Below are positions 1 through 11,088 of a stretch of DNA of 64,000 bases, in pieces. The DNA lies in the NCBI RefSeq assembly GCF_032362555.1, contig NC_083524.1:3210001-3274000 (forward strand), given 5' to 3'. The notes under the pieces are model-generated. The model searched no databases. It saw nothing but the letters and a program-made list of their open reading frames with translations, and was not told where the DNA came from. This stretch comes from Amyelois transitella (taxonomy: Eukaryota > Arthropoda > Insecta > Lepidoptera > Pyralidae). A program made the position numbers and the translations under genes. The stretch's first letter is position 1. The number at the start of each line of letters is the position of its first letter.

Positions 1-985
1 TATGTACATGTACTCTTTACCGTTGGTTGCTAGTAAAGGATGAGGGGGTATTAGGATTTGGTTATATTGGTTGGGTACTATAGGTAATTTATAAAGATCA
101 TAGGTTTCTGTTGAAAGTATTGGAAACTTGAAAACTATAACTATTTGTCTATTCATATAATATGAACCTGCCTGTATGATATTATAATAGTCTCTTAAAT
201 CTATATCTAATAATTGTTCGTTATTATATAATTCCTTAAGTTTTCTAATAATCTTACTTAAAATGTCGACTCTTAACATCGAGTGATGGACACTTGATGT
301 ACGAGTGAACGCCAATATATCTTCTATTCTGCGTAATTCGTTTGAGAGTTCATCTATATTATTGGTGACGATCGATAAGAACTGAGCTAACTTAGCGTAT
401 TTTATCAGATTGCTATTCTTATGGATCTCGTCGTCTAGAAGAATATTCAATGTATGGTTAAGTTTCTTTTGATTTTCTACTAGACTAACTAATACACTCG
501 CATGATGAGCCATCCACTCCTTATTTAAGCTAACGTGGGTATTATAGTTACTAGCTAATTTCTTTTGATTGGTTTCAAGAGATTCAATGGCCTTATTATA
601 GTTTATAGCGTCTGTATAATCTAAATTTCCTGTTATACTTTTTATCATAGACCCTAGACCATCTACGAGACCTCTTCGTAAACGATGGGGTTCTAGACTG
701 TCCAGTTCGTATGTTGTTTTATTTAATTTGTTACTTAAGTAATCTACCTGGTGTTCAAATATTTGATAAGTATCATTAGGTAATCTAACTTTTAGTTCTA
801 CGATTTGGTGTTTAACAAGTTCAATATGTTTCTCAATGCTACTAAGCTCAATGTATTGTAGGAAGGAGTGGTCATGTGTTACTAGTCTAGTAGGTCCCAA
901 TTTGAAGGGCAAAAGTCCAGGTCCGTCTTCCAGGCTGTCAACTTGAACTTCTTGCGCTCGTGTCACGGTCAGAGTTAGGAGTAAC
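1..985 (-). CDS. env: Errantiviral envelope (F-type fusion protein homologue), partial
   Basis: This open frame begins inside the 3' end of pol, in another frame, and runs off the window. It has no nearby ATG of its own. The first residues after a TTGCAG acceptor (986-991) form a short hydrophobic stretch ending in an Ala-Gln pair, as expected for the rest of a signal peptide whose start comes from an upstream exon by splicing. Further on, near 660-680, is a basic RLRR furin-type cleavage site followed by a glycine-rich start of a fusion peptide (GLVDGLGS). That combination is known from gypsy-group Env and baculovirus F proteins. After it come heptad-like segments. The transmembrane anchor is beyond the window. 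No stop was met in the part I translated. Confidence 0.8.
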
Positions 986-3900
986 CTGCAACAATTTTGC
1001 TGACTTGGGAATTCTTTTCAGTCTAACTTTTGCAATTGGGCCGCGCTTTTTAGAAGTATAGATATGGATCGGCAAATCCGCCAATACAGTATCTTGGGTA
1101 TATCTTGGGGCTATCTTTTGCCTACTGGCTGAAGGGTTGGTTATAAAAACTTGTTGTTGGGGTTGGTATTCTATTTCCGGCTCGCGATTTTTATTTCGGT
1201 TCTCTATAATAGCCTCACGTTCAACGGTGGTAGAGTCATGTATTAGTTCGTACACTGTCTTCATTCGGTCTTTGTGTGTTTGTAGGTACTGTTGCATTAA
1301 GTGTCCAGTAACATCTATGTCTATGGGATCTCGGGGGTTAAAGTGGCCATTTATTAGATCATATGGTCTACACTTAGTAAAACTATGTACGGAACTATTG
1401 TAAGCTATGAGAGCATAAGGCATTAGATTAACAATGGGCTCTGTTTTTTGTTGGATACTAAGAATACGGAGATGTTCAAGAAGGGTAGAATGGAATCGTT
1501 CTATGTTGCCATTATCACTAGGTGTATGGGCCAAGGTCTTGTGGTGTGTTATTTTATGTAATCTTACGAACTCTGAAAACATTTGGTTATTAAACTCTGG
1601 TCCCTGGTCGGTGACTATTGTTAAGGGAAGTCCATGATGGGTACAGAATGTTAGGAGCCCTTGTAGGATGCTGAGTGCTGTACCATCCCTAAGGATGTAT
1701 GCCTGTGCATATTTCGAGAAAACGTCAATGAAAGTTAGATATTTCTCGTTTTGGGCAGTGAAAAGATCCATATGGACTACTTCGAAGGGCTTAGACACAG
1801 GTGGGACAAGATTAAATTGTGGCTTAACGGGGTTTCTGTCATATTTAGCCTGCCCGCATATGGTACATTCTCCTATAAATTTTGCGATGTGTTCTTTCAT
1901 CTTGGGCCAAAAGTAGCGATGAGAAAGGGACAAGAAACATTCATTTATACCACGATGGTTAGTTTTGCCATTGTGATAGTTGCTGATTATTTCTTGTTGC
2001 CTCAAGTACTGTTTGACATTCTCTATTTCACTTTTACAAAGTACAAGGTTCATAGCTGAATTTTTGAAATTATTTTGAATGATAGGTATGATTGAATACA
2101 TCGCAAGTGGGGGGTTTAACAACATACCAGTCTTAACTTTAGGATTTACATATTCTTTGACTGTATTAATAACTTCTTGTTCTAAATTTGATTCTGAAAT
2201 CTGTACTGAAACTCGGGTATGTGTATCAAATGGTTTAGTTACGACAGGTCGCTTTTTTACGTCACCTACGATAGTTATGACGAGCTGTCGGTGAAATTTA
2301 TTAAGGGGTTCATCGGTAATGGGGACTTCTAATATCGGGTTCTCCTCACTGGTATGTACCGTGGCTGTTGTGGAACCCTGTAATGTCTGTGGTTTTTCTG
2401 ATGGATTACCTATTATGGACTGTAGGTCGTCTAACAATTGGTCTAATTCTTCATTGTGAATTTCTACCCTAGACAGTGCGTCGGCGTTCGTATTGCTTTT
2501 GCCTTTTTTGTATATGACACTGAAATCGTACTCGCTTAATTTCAGTTTCCATCTTGTAAGCCGAGAATTGGGTTCACGCAGACTCATTAGCCACTGGAGT
2601 GGTTTATGATCTGTTAACACCTTAAATTTTCTACCAAACAAGTATGGCCTGAAATACTTGGTGGCCCAAACTATGGCTAATAGCTCTTTCTCTATTGTGC
2701 TATAGTTGGTCTCACTGGTATTAAGAGTACGAGACGCGTAGGATATAGGTTTGTCGGAACCTATGGGCCCTTGAGATAATATGGCTCCGATTGCGAAGTT
2801 ACTTGCGTCTGTAGTCAGTATGAATTCTTTTTCAAAGTCAGGGTATTTAAGTATGGGGTCATTTGTCAGTAAGCTTTTACATGTCTCAAAACACTTAACG
2901 TAAGCCGGATTATCAATTGATATTCTCTGACCTTTCTTAAGACAGTGGGTCATTGGCTTGGTTATACGGGCAAAATCTGGTATGAATTTTCGGTAGTAAC
3001 CGAGGAGGCCTAAAAATTGTTTGATTTCCTTACTGGTTTTGGGGATTGGATATTTAACTATTGCGGATATTTTATCGGGATTTGGCTTGATACCGTCACG
3101 AGTTATGACGTGACCTAAATAGGCAGTCTCAAGCTTGAGGAACTCTGACTTGTCCATTTGTACTTTGAAGTTAGATTCCCTGAGTCTCTGAAAAACCTTT
3201 TCAAGGTTAAGGATGTGCTCTTGGAGAGAAGTACTAAAGACTATTATGTCGTCCAAGTATACCAGGCATATTTCATTTTGAAGGCCTCTAAGGACATTGT
3301 CCATCACTCTTTGAAAGGTTGATGGCGCATTTTTTAATCCCATCGGCATCCGAAGGAATTCAAAGTGCCCGTGCTCTACATTGAAGGCTGTTTTAGGTAT
3401 ATCTTGTGGATTCATTTCGCATTGATAAAATCCGGACGCCAAATCAAGTGTAGTGAAGTATTGACACTTTCCTAGCTTGTCAAGTACGTCATTGATGTTC
3501 GGTATAGGGTACTTGTCGTCAATAGTCTTTTCGTTTAGTTTACGAAAATCGACAACTAAACGCCATTTTTGTTTGCCGGATGCATCTAATTTCTTGGGAA
3601 CTACCCAGATGGGGGAGCTCCATGCAGACTCCGAGGGCCTTATTATTCCCTGATCTAACATTTTTTGAATTTGATCACGGACTTCTTGTCTGTGTATAAA
3701 GGGATACCTGTGGCTTTTAGTGTAGATCGGTACCTCATCCGTGGTTTTAATAGAATGTTTAACTTGGTTGGTGAATGTCAAGGCTTCACCATCAATATAA
3801 AATATATCTGAGTATTGTGAGCAAAGCTGTAGTAGGTTGGCTTTCTCTTCTGCGTTGAGGTGGTCTGTACGTAGACGCGACAGAACCTCTTGGGTTCGCT

Positions 3901-4525
3901 TAGACATGGGCTGCTGATCTATGCTAGCACTATCGACATTGAACAGTTCGGCATTCGCGGGTCTATCCAAAGATAATATAACATCGTGATCGGATGGGTT
4001 TTCAATTTCTATCACACCGCGATTGTTCTTAACTGAGGTTATACATTCATGAATTAGGCAGTTACACAATACTTGTTCCGGTATATAAGCATCACCGTCC
4101 CCTACATTGATAGGAAGTCTAAGTAACTTAGAAGATTTAGCTGGTATGATATCCTCGTAGAGGTTAACGTTGCGCGAGTTATACATTTTGATAGGGTTGG
4201 ACGCGTTGCTAGTTACTATTATTAAGTCTTTAAGATCAAGTTTGGCTTCCCATTGGGTGAGCAAATCTAACCCTATTAATCCATCAAAGAACTCGTGAAA
4301 GTCATAAAGGAATAATGTAATGTCATTATCACAATTGAATTCTTGGAAACACGGTAAAGTTATAGAATGATCACTTTTAGAAGTACCGTGTATATTAGTT
4401 ATTTGAAAGGGGTCATAATTCAATTGCACATGAGGGTAGTATTTCTTTGCTGCAATGGGACTAAGGAAAGATTGGTTTGCGCCAGTGTCCAATAGAAGTT
4501 TAAGAGGGGGATCAGTTATCTGCAC
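938..4525 (-). CDS. pol: Errantivirus Pol: protease, reverse transcriptase, RNase H, integrase
   Basis: Single frame of about 1195 codons; its first listed codon is a GTG and the open frame extends further upstream, overlapping the end of gag in the -1 frame, so it is probably made as a Gag-Pol fusion. Domains in order: retropepsin with LLLDTGA near residue 14; reverse transcriptase with the YLDD catalytic box at about residue 422; RNase H starting at TTDASNFAIG; integrase with an HHCC zinc domain (last pair CTICG) and the D,D,E core (VHMDLF, VTDQGPEF, GNIERFH). All catalytic residues I looked for are present and no stop interrupts the frame. The final codons overlap the start of env. This is the Ty3/gypsy domain order. 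Short frames on the opposite strand across this region are shadows. Confidence 0.95.
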   Translation of the reverse strand: MQITDPPLKLLLDTGANQSFLSPIAAKKYYPHVQLNYDPFQITNIHGTSKSDHSITLPCFQEFNCDNDITLFLYDFHEFFDGLIGLDLLTQWEAKLDLKDLIIVTSNASNPIKMYNSRNVNLYEDIIPAKSSKLLRLPINVGDGDAYIPEQVLCNCLIHECITSVKNNRGVIEIENPSDHDVILSLDRPANAELFNVDSASIDQQPMSKRTQEVLSRLRTDHLNAEEKANLLQLCSQYSDIFYIDGEALTFTNQVKHSIKTTDEVPIYTKSHRYPFIHRQEVRDQIQKMLDQGIIRPSESAWSSPIWVVPKKLDASGKQKWRLVVDFRKLNEKTIDDKYPIPNINDVLDKLGKCQYFTTLDLASGFYQCEMNPQDIPKTAFNVEHGHFEFLRMPMGLKNAPSTFQRVMDNVLRGLQNEICLVYLDDIIVFSTSLQEHILNLEKVFQRLRESNFKVQMDKSEFLKLETAYLGHVITRDGIKPNPDKISAIVKYPIPKTSKEIKQFLGLLGYYRKFIPDFARITKPMTHCLKKGQRISIDNPAYVKCFETCKSLLTNDPILKYPDFEKEFILTTDASNFAIGAILSQGPIGSDKPISYASRTLNTSETNYSTIEKELLAIVWATKYFRPYLFGRKFKVLTDHKPLQWLMSLREPNSRLTRWKLKLSEYDFSVIYKKGKSNTNADALSRVEIHNEELDQLLDDLQSIIGNPSEKPQTLQGSTTATVHTSEENPILEVPITDEPLNKFHRQLVITIVGDVKKRPVVTKPFDTHTRVSVQISESNLEQEVINTVKEYVNPKVKTGMLLNPPLAMYSIIPIIQNNFKNSAMNLVLCKSEIENVKQYLRQQEIISNYHNGKTNHRGINECFLSLSHRYFWPKMKEHIAKFIGECTICGQAKYDRNPVKPQFNLVPPVSKPFEVVHMDLFTAQNEKYLTFIDVFSKYAQAYILRDGTALSILQGLLTFCTHHGLPLTIVTDQGPEFNNQMFSEFVRLHKITHHKTLAHTPSDNGNIERFHSTLLEHLRILSIQQKTEPIVNLMPYALIAYNSSVHSFTKCRPYDLINGHFNPRDPIDIDVTGHLMQQYLQTHKDRMKTVYELIHDSTTVEREAIIENRNKNREPEIEYQPQQQVFITNPSASRQKIAPRYTQDTVLADLPIHIYTSKKRGPIAKVRLKRIPKSAKLLQVTPNSDRDTSARSSS
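986..991 (-). promoter_or_regulatory. Putative splice acceptor for the env subgenomic mRNA
   Basis: On the minus strand TTGTTGCAG|G lies about 50 bases before the pol stop. It opens straight into the env frame with a leucine-rich hydrophobic run. Errantiviruses such as gypsy make env from a spliced RNA, so an acceptor is expected here. The donor near the gag start was not located. Confidence 0.5.
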
Positions 4526-4560
4526 ATAGGGTAACTGTCGTTGTGTTTGCAGATTAACTT

Positions 4561-5874
4561 CTATTTTAACTTTTTTGTAAGGCTGGCTATCTGAAAATCC
4601 TCAGCTTGGCTAGACGATGGCTGGGGAAGGTTATCTGTCTGTCCATTATAAGTCACTTCCGATATACTCGGTCCTTGTCCAGTATACAGGTTTTCGTCAA
4701 AAACATTATAGTTAGTCCTGTCGTAGTCAATAGGTTCAACGTAGTTATAGTTATTATAGTCACTATAGTCTGGTTCGTAATACACGGGGTAGTAATTATA
4801 ATCAGAATCATAAGCATAACACTCGTTCAGATTCACATCTCGAGATTTGAAATAATTTGTGGGAGGCGGATTGCCATGTTTGGTCCAGTCATGGCCACTA
4901 GGTGGTAAAACTCTTGGTGTAAAATGATTAACGCCGCTCATAGGGCGAGGACCGGCATTATTATTAAAATTTCGATTTGGTAATCTGAACATATTACTAT
5001 TGGCATTATAATTTCGAGGTGGTGCTGCGAACATCTGTTGGGTGCGTGTAGGCATGCGAGGTGTAGTTTGATTGAGTTGGAATTGTGCATTAGGTTTAGG
5101 TTGATAATTATTAAAATTCTGACGAGGTGGAAATTGTGTCATAGGACCAAAGGTGAAAGGTTTAGGTATTTGAGGTAGTTGAGTTTGTGGCGATGGCGTT
5201 GGTGTCTGTACAGGTTTAGAGGCGGATGACCCTTGTAAGTTTTTAGGGAGTCCTTCATTACGTTGCTGTAAATACATAGTATTTAACTCCTCCTGAACAA
5301 ACTCCAATGCTTTCTCCATGCTCTCTGGACGCATGCACCTTATACGAGATCCCAAAGGTTCTTTGAGTCCGCGAACAAAAGCCTGCATTGTCAATTTTTT
5401 ATACAGGTCTCTCTTAGCAGTTACGGTCGTGGGGATGCTTTCGTGTAAGGTTACAAACGTCATTATAGTGCTAAACAATGTCTGACACCTATCGTAGAAC
5501 TCTTGAGGAGAGCTATTACCTTGAACTTGCATAGCTAGATCGTTATACAAAGTGGTCTCATCTCTTTGGTCACTGAAATTATTAATAAGATGGTTTCTGA
5601 TACCTAACCAATCGGATGGAATACCATTCGCATTTATAGTCAATGCGGCATTGCCCTTTATCTTGTTTAGTATGCCGTTAATCAAGAACAGATTGGTGAG
5701 GTGGTTATCCTCCGTCCAATAGGCTCCTACAATCTGATCGCATAATTGTATAAAGCGAGGCAGTGTATGAGGATTGCCATCAAAGTCAGGCGCCAATCGA
5801 AGGGCCTTAATTATAGTGTCAGGTTCAACATGCCCAGTGGACGGCTGTCCTAATGGTATTTGCTGCTGAGCCAT
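4561..5874 (-). CDS. gag: Errantivirus Gag
   Basis: 437 codons starting MAQQQIPLG at a true ATG and ending just before pol. The N-terminal half (to about residue 200) is a helical capsid-like region with charged and aromatic residues typical of gypsy-group capsids. The C-terminal half is low-complexity, rich in Asn, Pro, Gln and Tyr, with repeated RNF/NFN-like runs that would serve as a nucleic-acid binding tail. I see no CCHC zinc knuckle; many errantiviral Gags also lack one. The frame ends at TAG beside the slippery heptamer. Assignment rests on position between primer site and pol as well as composition. Confidence 0.85.
   Translation of the reverse strand: MAQQQIPLGQPSTGHVEPDTIIKALRLAPDFDGNPHTLPRFIQLCDQIVGAYWTEDNHLTNLFLINGILNKIKGNAALTINANGIPSDWLGIRNHLINNFSDQRDETTLYNDLAMQVQGNSSPQEFYDRCQTLFSTIMTFVTLHESIPTTVTAKRDLYKKLTMQAFVRGLKEPLGSRIRCMRPESMEKALEFVQEELNTMYLQQRNEGLPKNLQGSSASKPVQTPTPSPQTQLPQIPKPFTFGPMTQFPPRQNFNNYQPKPNAQFQLNQTTPRMPTRTQQMFAAPPRNYNANSNMFRLPNRNFNNNAGPRPMSGVNHFTPRVLPPSGHDWTKHGNPPPTNYFKSRDVNLNECYAYDSDYNYYPVYYEPDYSDYNNYNYVEPIDYDRTNYNVFDENLYTGQGPSISEVTYNGQTDNLPQPSSSQAEDFQIASLTKKLK
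4570..4576 (-). promoter_or_regulatory. Probable -1 ribosomal frameshift site (A AAA AAG) between gag and pol
   Basis: The last gag codons on the minus strand read ACA AAA AAG TTA AAA TAG. A AAA AAG has the X XXY YYZ form in the gag frame. The pol frame is the -1 frame and is open through this point, so slippage here gives Gag-Pol. The heptamer is only two codons from the gag stop. I did not verify a downstream stimulatory structure. Confidence 0.65.
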
Positions 5875-6256
5875 TTCTACGCTATTACTATCTAAATCTA
5901 ATGAATCTAACTCTCTATTACTATCAATAAAAGTGTCTCTAGCCTGCCTGGATGCAGAGCTATGAGGTAATTTACGAGGGTGAAAAATTTTGGAAGTTTA
6001 CTACACTAGGAAATTAGGAAATAGGGAAAGCAACACCACGAATAAATTGTAGCGTACTTACAGTATCATGTCTCGATACCTGGTCCTTCTTGAGTGATAT
6101 CGAAGATCGGATATCTCCTCCGCCCTCAGCTCGACGAGTAGAGATGAGTAGGTCAGCTCGACGAAGGTTCGAGAACCAGCTAGTCACGCGGGACTCGGGC
6201 TGAATTCCAGCGGAAATCTTGATCGCGATCGCGCCTAGCTCGAGCCTACTACCAAG
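5875..6256 (-). other. Untranslated leader of the retroelement
   Basis: Between the primer-binding site and the gag ATG. It holds no convincing reading frame; the short frames that can be drawn here have no recognisable content. A packaging signal and an env splice donor would be expected here, but I could not place either. Confidence 0.6.
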
Positions 6257-6265
6257 ACTGCGCCA
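6257..6265 (-). other. Primer-binding site, tRNA-Ser type
   Basis: The minus strand reads TGGCGCAGT directly after the LTR end. That matches the 3' end of a tRNA ending ACTGCGCCA, the primer type known for several errantiviruses (for example 17.6). Confidence 0.7.
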
Positions 6266-6547
6266 ATTATGGTCCAGCGAGTCGGAGGTCTCAAAAAAAA
6301 CCAAAATTTAAAATACTAATTTATTAAAAGAATGAAATTACAAGTTATAATTACGACTAATTACAAGTAAGTGCATGGGTCGAAGTGTGAAGCCCAAGTG
6401 ACCGAGGCGTCCGGTCTCCGGGCGGGCGTCGAGGCTTGCACGTGCTGCTGCGTCGGCACTTTACTTCACTTGCGCAATTCATTGCATCGGTGCCGTGTGC
6501 AATGATGTGACAGGTCAGCGGTCTTCCTATAGGACAATCCCGTAACA
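6266..6547 (-). repeat. 5' LTR of the retroelement (upper boundary inferred)
   Basis: The inner end is fixed by the primer site: the LTR stops at CCATAAT. The outer end is inferred at TGTTACGGG (6547 downwards), which gives about 282 bp. A polyadenylation signal AATAAA lies at 6320-6325 on the minus strand. The stretch 6400-6480 is GC-rich. The second LTR is outside the window, so the boundary and the target duplication cannot be confirmed here. Confidence 0.55.
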
Positions 6548-8594
6548 CACGCGATGTCGATCATATAAAAGGTAGAACTATGTAAATAGGTTTTCACTAG
6601 GAGAAAAAATAAAATTGAAATTACTTAATACTATGTGAAAGTTAATAAAAATGTAACAACACTCTTTGAACAAAATGTGGTAAATCCACCAGTTGCAAAT
6701 TTTCGGTAATAATTTGACAGGGCATGTTGGTGATATTTTCAATTGAAAAAAGTGTATGGTAACATTAAATGTGGCCAAGTCGGCCTAATGGTACTTTTAA
6801 TGTTAAAACTCGTTTAAAAAATCACCAAACTGAAATATAATAAATATGTATGCAGATCAAGAAACGAGATTGTGGCAATTTAAAGAGTTGCGTTTGACAT
6901 TTAAACCGTCAATATTTCGTTCAAATAAACAGGATATGGCCGAAACGGGTACGTGATAAAAATCACGATTTCTCTACTTTCGTCGCCTTGAAAATACTTG
7001 ATTGAACTGTTACAAAAGTTCCTAATGGTTTTTTTTGCTTACTTAAATCTTGTTTGATTTGTAGCACAAGAAATTACATTTTTATCGATTTTTTCTGCTT
7101 GTCTCAATGAGCTACATTATTCGTTATTAACTTAACTATTATCAGATCAAACTTTAATTTTGCAATCTAAACAGTTTTTGGTGATTTGTAATGTCACACA
7201 CAAAATGACAATTTAGTTGATTTTTTTATCTGTTTCAGTCTTAACAAACAAAAATATTTATAAATATCTCTTATCAGCGCCAATTTTGATTGGTAAATCA
7301 GACCGTTTATGGAATTTTCCTACGTCACCTACCACCACAATAGTTTATTTTTGTGAATATGTAATCAATTTTTGCTAGATAAAGCAAGGTATCGCTGCCT
7401 TGATAATATATAGGGCGTGGTGTTCAATCATGTGACATAATAAAACACACCATGATTTTAAATTTTTACATTTGTTATAAGTACAAAATAGACCAACAAC
7501 ATCTAATCCATACTAATATTTTAAATGCGAAAGTAACTCTGTCTGTTACGCTTTCACGCCTAAACCACTGAACCAACTTTGATGAAATTAAGGTGGAAAT
7601 TGTTCTGAGAGTTGACTCTGAGAAAGAACATAGTCTCAAAGTATGAAAGGGATTGAAAGATGGGATGTAAGATTTCAGTGATCTTTTACGGCGAACCAAG
7701 TCGCGGGCTACAGCTTGTTTAATAAGCAGTAATAAAACAAAAAAAAACGTTTTGCGAAACCTTATTTAAATAATTCAAAATCTAAATGATTCTTGAAAAT
7801 GCTATAAATTGAATGTATCATCATAATGCATGGACCTAGAACATAGATACACTAGACACAGACTTAGTTACCTTGTAAATCCTATCTCTTCTTACTTACG
7901 GACCAAAGCGTTGCTACAATTTTATAGTTATAGTAGGTATATACAAACATAGTTTAGAAACCAGCCTAGCAACACAAGTGGGCGACTAGCACCGAGGTTA
8001 TTGTCACCGCTCACCACGATAAAAACAGTCATGTCTTGACATCTCCTGTCTCTACACAACCCGTTAAGAGAGAAAGATAGATAGCGCCTTTTTGTCGACA
8101 GATGTCACATAAATTCAAAAACATTTCACTTAGTTAATGTTGCGTTAAACCTAGGTTGGTAGACTTTTTCGGTTGACTGACGATTGAGTTAGCAATACTT
8201 AACAAAAAATCATCCAAATAAGCGAAATTTTTTTCTAGGATCGATAGCCAATCTCATTTTGACGATTTAGGTAACTACTATTATATCGTTAAAATAAGTT
8301 TGACGATAAGTATACAAAAGTGTTGACTGAGGCTTCGATACTGTAATGGCTGTACATATTTTTTACAATTCTTTTGGTAAAATCAACTAAATTCTCTTTG
8401 ACCAAGGAATTCGACATGTGTTTTACATTAAAATCCACACACTGATTATAAAATTTGTTAATAGTTTTCATATGATAATGACAATGCAATAACCAACAAA
8501 TAAGAATTGCTAAATAGGACAGGTTTACAATTCCTATCACGGGTTCGCTTGACAGGGCCACATGTCACACGGCTTGTAGGCCTAGCGACCCACA
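6548..8594. other. Non-coding stretch, no gene seen
   Basis: AT-rich DNA with no coding exon that I can support. At 7490-7720 there is a decayed copy of a dispersed element (motifs ...tttaaatgcgaaagtaac, ctgaaccaactttgatgaaattaagg and accaagtcgcgggctacagc) related to the copy at 30236-30450. Confidence 0.5.
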
Positions 8595-8678
8595 TTGGTT
8601 GTAGTCGTGAGTGTATCGGCTGACATCGATGGTAACGGAGCCAGGTCGGGGCGCCTTGTGAACACGGTTGACGACAAA

Positions 8679-8819
8679 ATGGCGGATGAGGTGAGATCGC
8701 AAGCGATTCATGTCAATGTAGCAATTTACGGAGCTACAGTAGAAATATTATATGAATGTGGAGTGTCTGATGAGAGATTATCATATTTCTCAACTCAGAA
8801 GAAAAACATGAGACAGTAG
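8679..8819 (+). CDS. Possible micro-ORF or first exon (MADE...), unproven
   Basis: ATGGCGGATGAG follows a GC-richer stretch (8590-8680) with an A at -3 and G at +4, so the start context is good. The frame stays open for 46 codons to a TAG. Alternatively GAG|gtgaga after the fourth codon is a fair splice donor, making this a tiny first exon of a plus-strand gene. No homology is recognised and no downstream exon was found. Confidence 0.2.
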   Translation: MADEVRSQAIHVNVAIYGATVEILYECGVSDERLSYFSTQKKNMRQ

Positions 8820-11080
8820 ACAATGCATGCGCAAATGACTGCTGACCCACCATTTCTATTTTATCAAATAAAATCAGAGCAGAAATATTGTCGCTTTGGC
8901 TTTGAAGGAAATGGGACCAGTAAAATTGATGGCGCTCATTTTGACGGGGTCATACAAATAAGCACAAAAGCCATATCGGTAACAACCGTGAAAGTTTAAC
9001 GTTTCTGACCCGGAGATACAATATCCTATAGTGCATGGAGGTGAAAGTTTGTGACACTGACTAATCGCCATGAAATAGAGCCAGCTGGTTTTGTACATTT
9101 TTGGCTCGACGACGCCAACAGAGGCGTTGCCAAATTGTCGACAAATAGAACGATTAGTTTTTTAAATTTAACAAAATTTATCTATGGATAAACTAGTTCG
9201 ATGAAGAGATATATATGAAGATCGTGGCTTGATAAAACGAGATAAGTAGGCGCAAATAATAACTGAGGAGTTCGACTTTGGCAATGTCGTGGTGAGTGTG
9301 GCAACAGCGCAGTTACGTAATTCGCGGGAAGCGCTCGGGGGACCCGGGTTACTGACCTGTATGGTCTGCCGGTGCCAATTCGCCCATCACGTCAAATCAC
9401 AAAAAACCTTGATGTTGCAACAAACAAGATGCAATGCAAAATACTGACAAACAAAACAATTGCACAAAAATCATGTCAAGGCACATATTTATATTTAAAT
9501 TGGACTTTAGTATTCGATACATTGTTGCAGTTGAACAGAATAAAGCGATATGTCCGTAATGATATCTACTTATAGCAATTCAAAACGAAACGAATGGAGC
9601 AATATAATAATGAAATCCAAAGATTGGTTCGCACGGTCGATCTGACAATACCAGCGACATAACAGAAATCAGTAAAGCAGAAACAAAAGATGATAGATAC
9701 TGTTTTGATACAGAATACCCAACACATGATTTATATGGATGAAAATATGTAGAAAATGTAGGCAGCAGCGGCGCTATACTTAAATCATTATGGTCGCTCC
9801 AATTACCGCGGGAGAAACGTGCGAACGAAATGTGCACGAATCAACAAATCAAGAGTTTAAAATAACTAACCGCAAAATATTGCTATTGACAAGAAATTAC
9901 AGCACACGGAGGTTTTCCGACTGATGGAGCAAGCAGGAAACTTGAGACGCAGTCAACTCACAACACGACGCCATTGTAATGACATCCGGGAGCTACTCGT
10001 CCTTCGCAGTTTTTTCTCGTAATCGACAATAGCAAAGAGAGTACTTTTTCGGTGCAACGATTCGAAAAATTATAGCAGAAAGAAATTTGAGTCGATACCC
10101 AATGTTGCTATCCCAATTTTATGGTGACTTAAATACATATTATCAAGTAGAAAATGTCAAAAAACAATCCACTTCAATAAATTAAACGGATGGGAAAGTT
10201 ATTATTACATTAACAATTTCAAAGGATAGCGATAATTGGCCAAATAATATTTAAGTCAATAACGCTAGAAACTCCGCAAACGAGCGACCCAAAAGTTTCA
10301 AATCTAGTTCCCATTTCTCACAGTAGATGACGACCCGACGATCATTCAGCTAAAGTTAAACTGAGATGATGAGAAGTTGATGTAGATAGACTTTTATTCG
10401 CAAAAAGCGGTTCAAATCGTGGTATCCGAGAACCATCGCCGTGAAACCAAATTTGGCTCAAGCACGACTTGGCAACGTTGGAGCTGTGCCGCTCGCGAAA
10501 TGCACGTAGCCACTTTGCTCGACGTAAACAAACACTATTGCGTCATGCGTCTTCTATTGTTCGATAATACACCCAACAACGCTCAGTTTTAAAGTTCATA
10601 TTAGAACGCTTTGCATGCGTCGCTGATTAAATTGTTATTCACGAATTTTTCGCTGTAATTTGGTGCTGGATTTTACATAAAGTTTATAGAAAATTTGGCA
10701 ACGCTAGCCAAGAATTAAATAACGATAAGACTGGGACTAGGGAAGTACAAACAGAGTCAATAAATCATTCAATTTTCCTTTAAATTTCAATGAATGATTA
10801 ATTTCCCCAACGGATTTGAAATAACGAAAACGGCGGAAACAAATTGTTTATTGATTCAAATTGACCTCCTTTGGCGCAGTCTCAAAATATTGGGTTTTTC
10901 ACCAAAATAAAGAGGAGATTTCTCGAATCTTGTAAATTGTGTACAAAAAATGTACCAATAACTCCACCAGATTTTTAACAACTATATGTAGACCCATGTT
11001 CACGTTAAAAAAAGTGAATAAACATAAATCACGTTTCCCGACACGAGATCACCAAAAATACGGTCGAGGACAATGGTGGA
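8820..11080. other. Non-coding stretch with scattered CpG-rich patches
   Basis: No supported gene. Short GC-richer patches lie near 9310-9380 and 10480-10520. On the minus strand an ATG at about 9390 opens a ten-codon frame ending at ACAG|gtcagt, which could be a 5' exon, but nothing else supports it. Confidence 0.4.
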
Positions 11081-11088
11081 TATGAATA

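Larger units (their letters stand above)
1..6547 (-). mobile_element. Errantivirus-type LTR retroelement (Ty3/gypsy with env), 3' part outside window
   Basis: Read on the minus strand the order is LTR, primer-binding site, leader, gag, pol, env, which is the layout of insect endogenous retroviruses (errantiviruses). gag and pol are long and uninterrupted. The env frame is open as far as it can be followed. The second LTR and the far end of env lie left of base 1, so the age of the insertion cannot be judged by comparing LTRs. The open frames suggest a young copy. The flank just outside the LTR (6548-6553) is an alternating purine-pyrimidine run, the kind of target these elements favour. Family assignment rests on the domains and the env fusion-protein motif; exact lineage is inference. 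Confidence 0.9.

Noticed and set aside
1137-2294. Several plus-strand frames of 60-100 codons
   Set aside because: All lie antisense to the intact pol gene.
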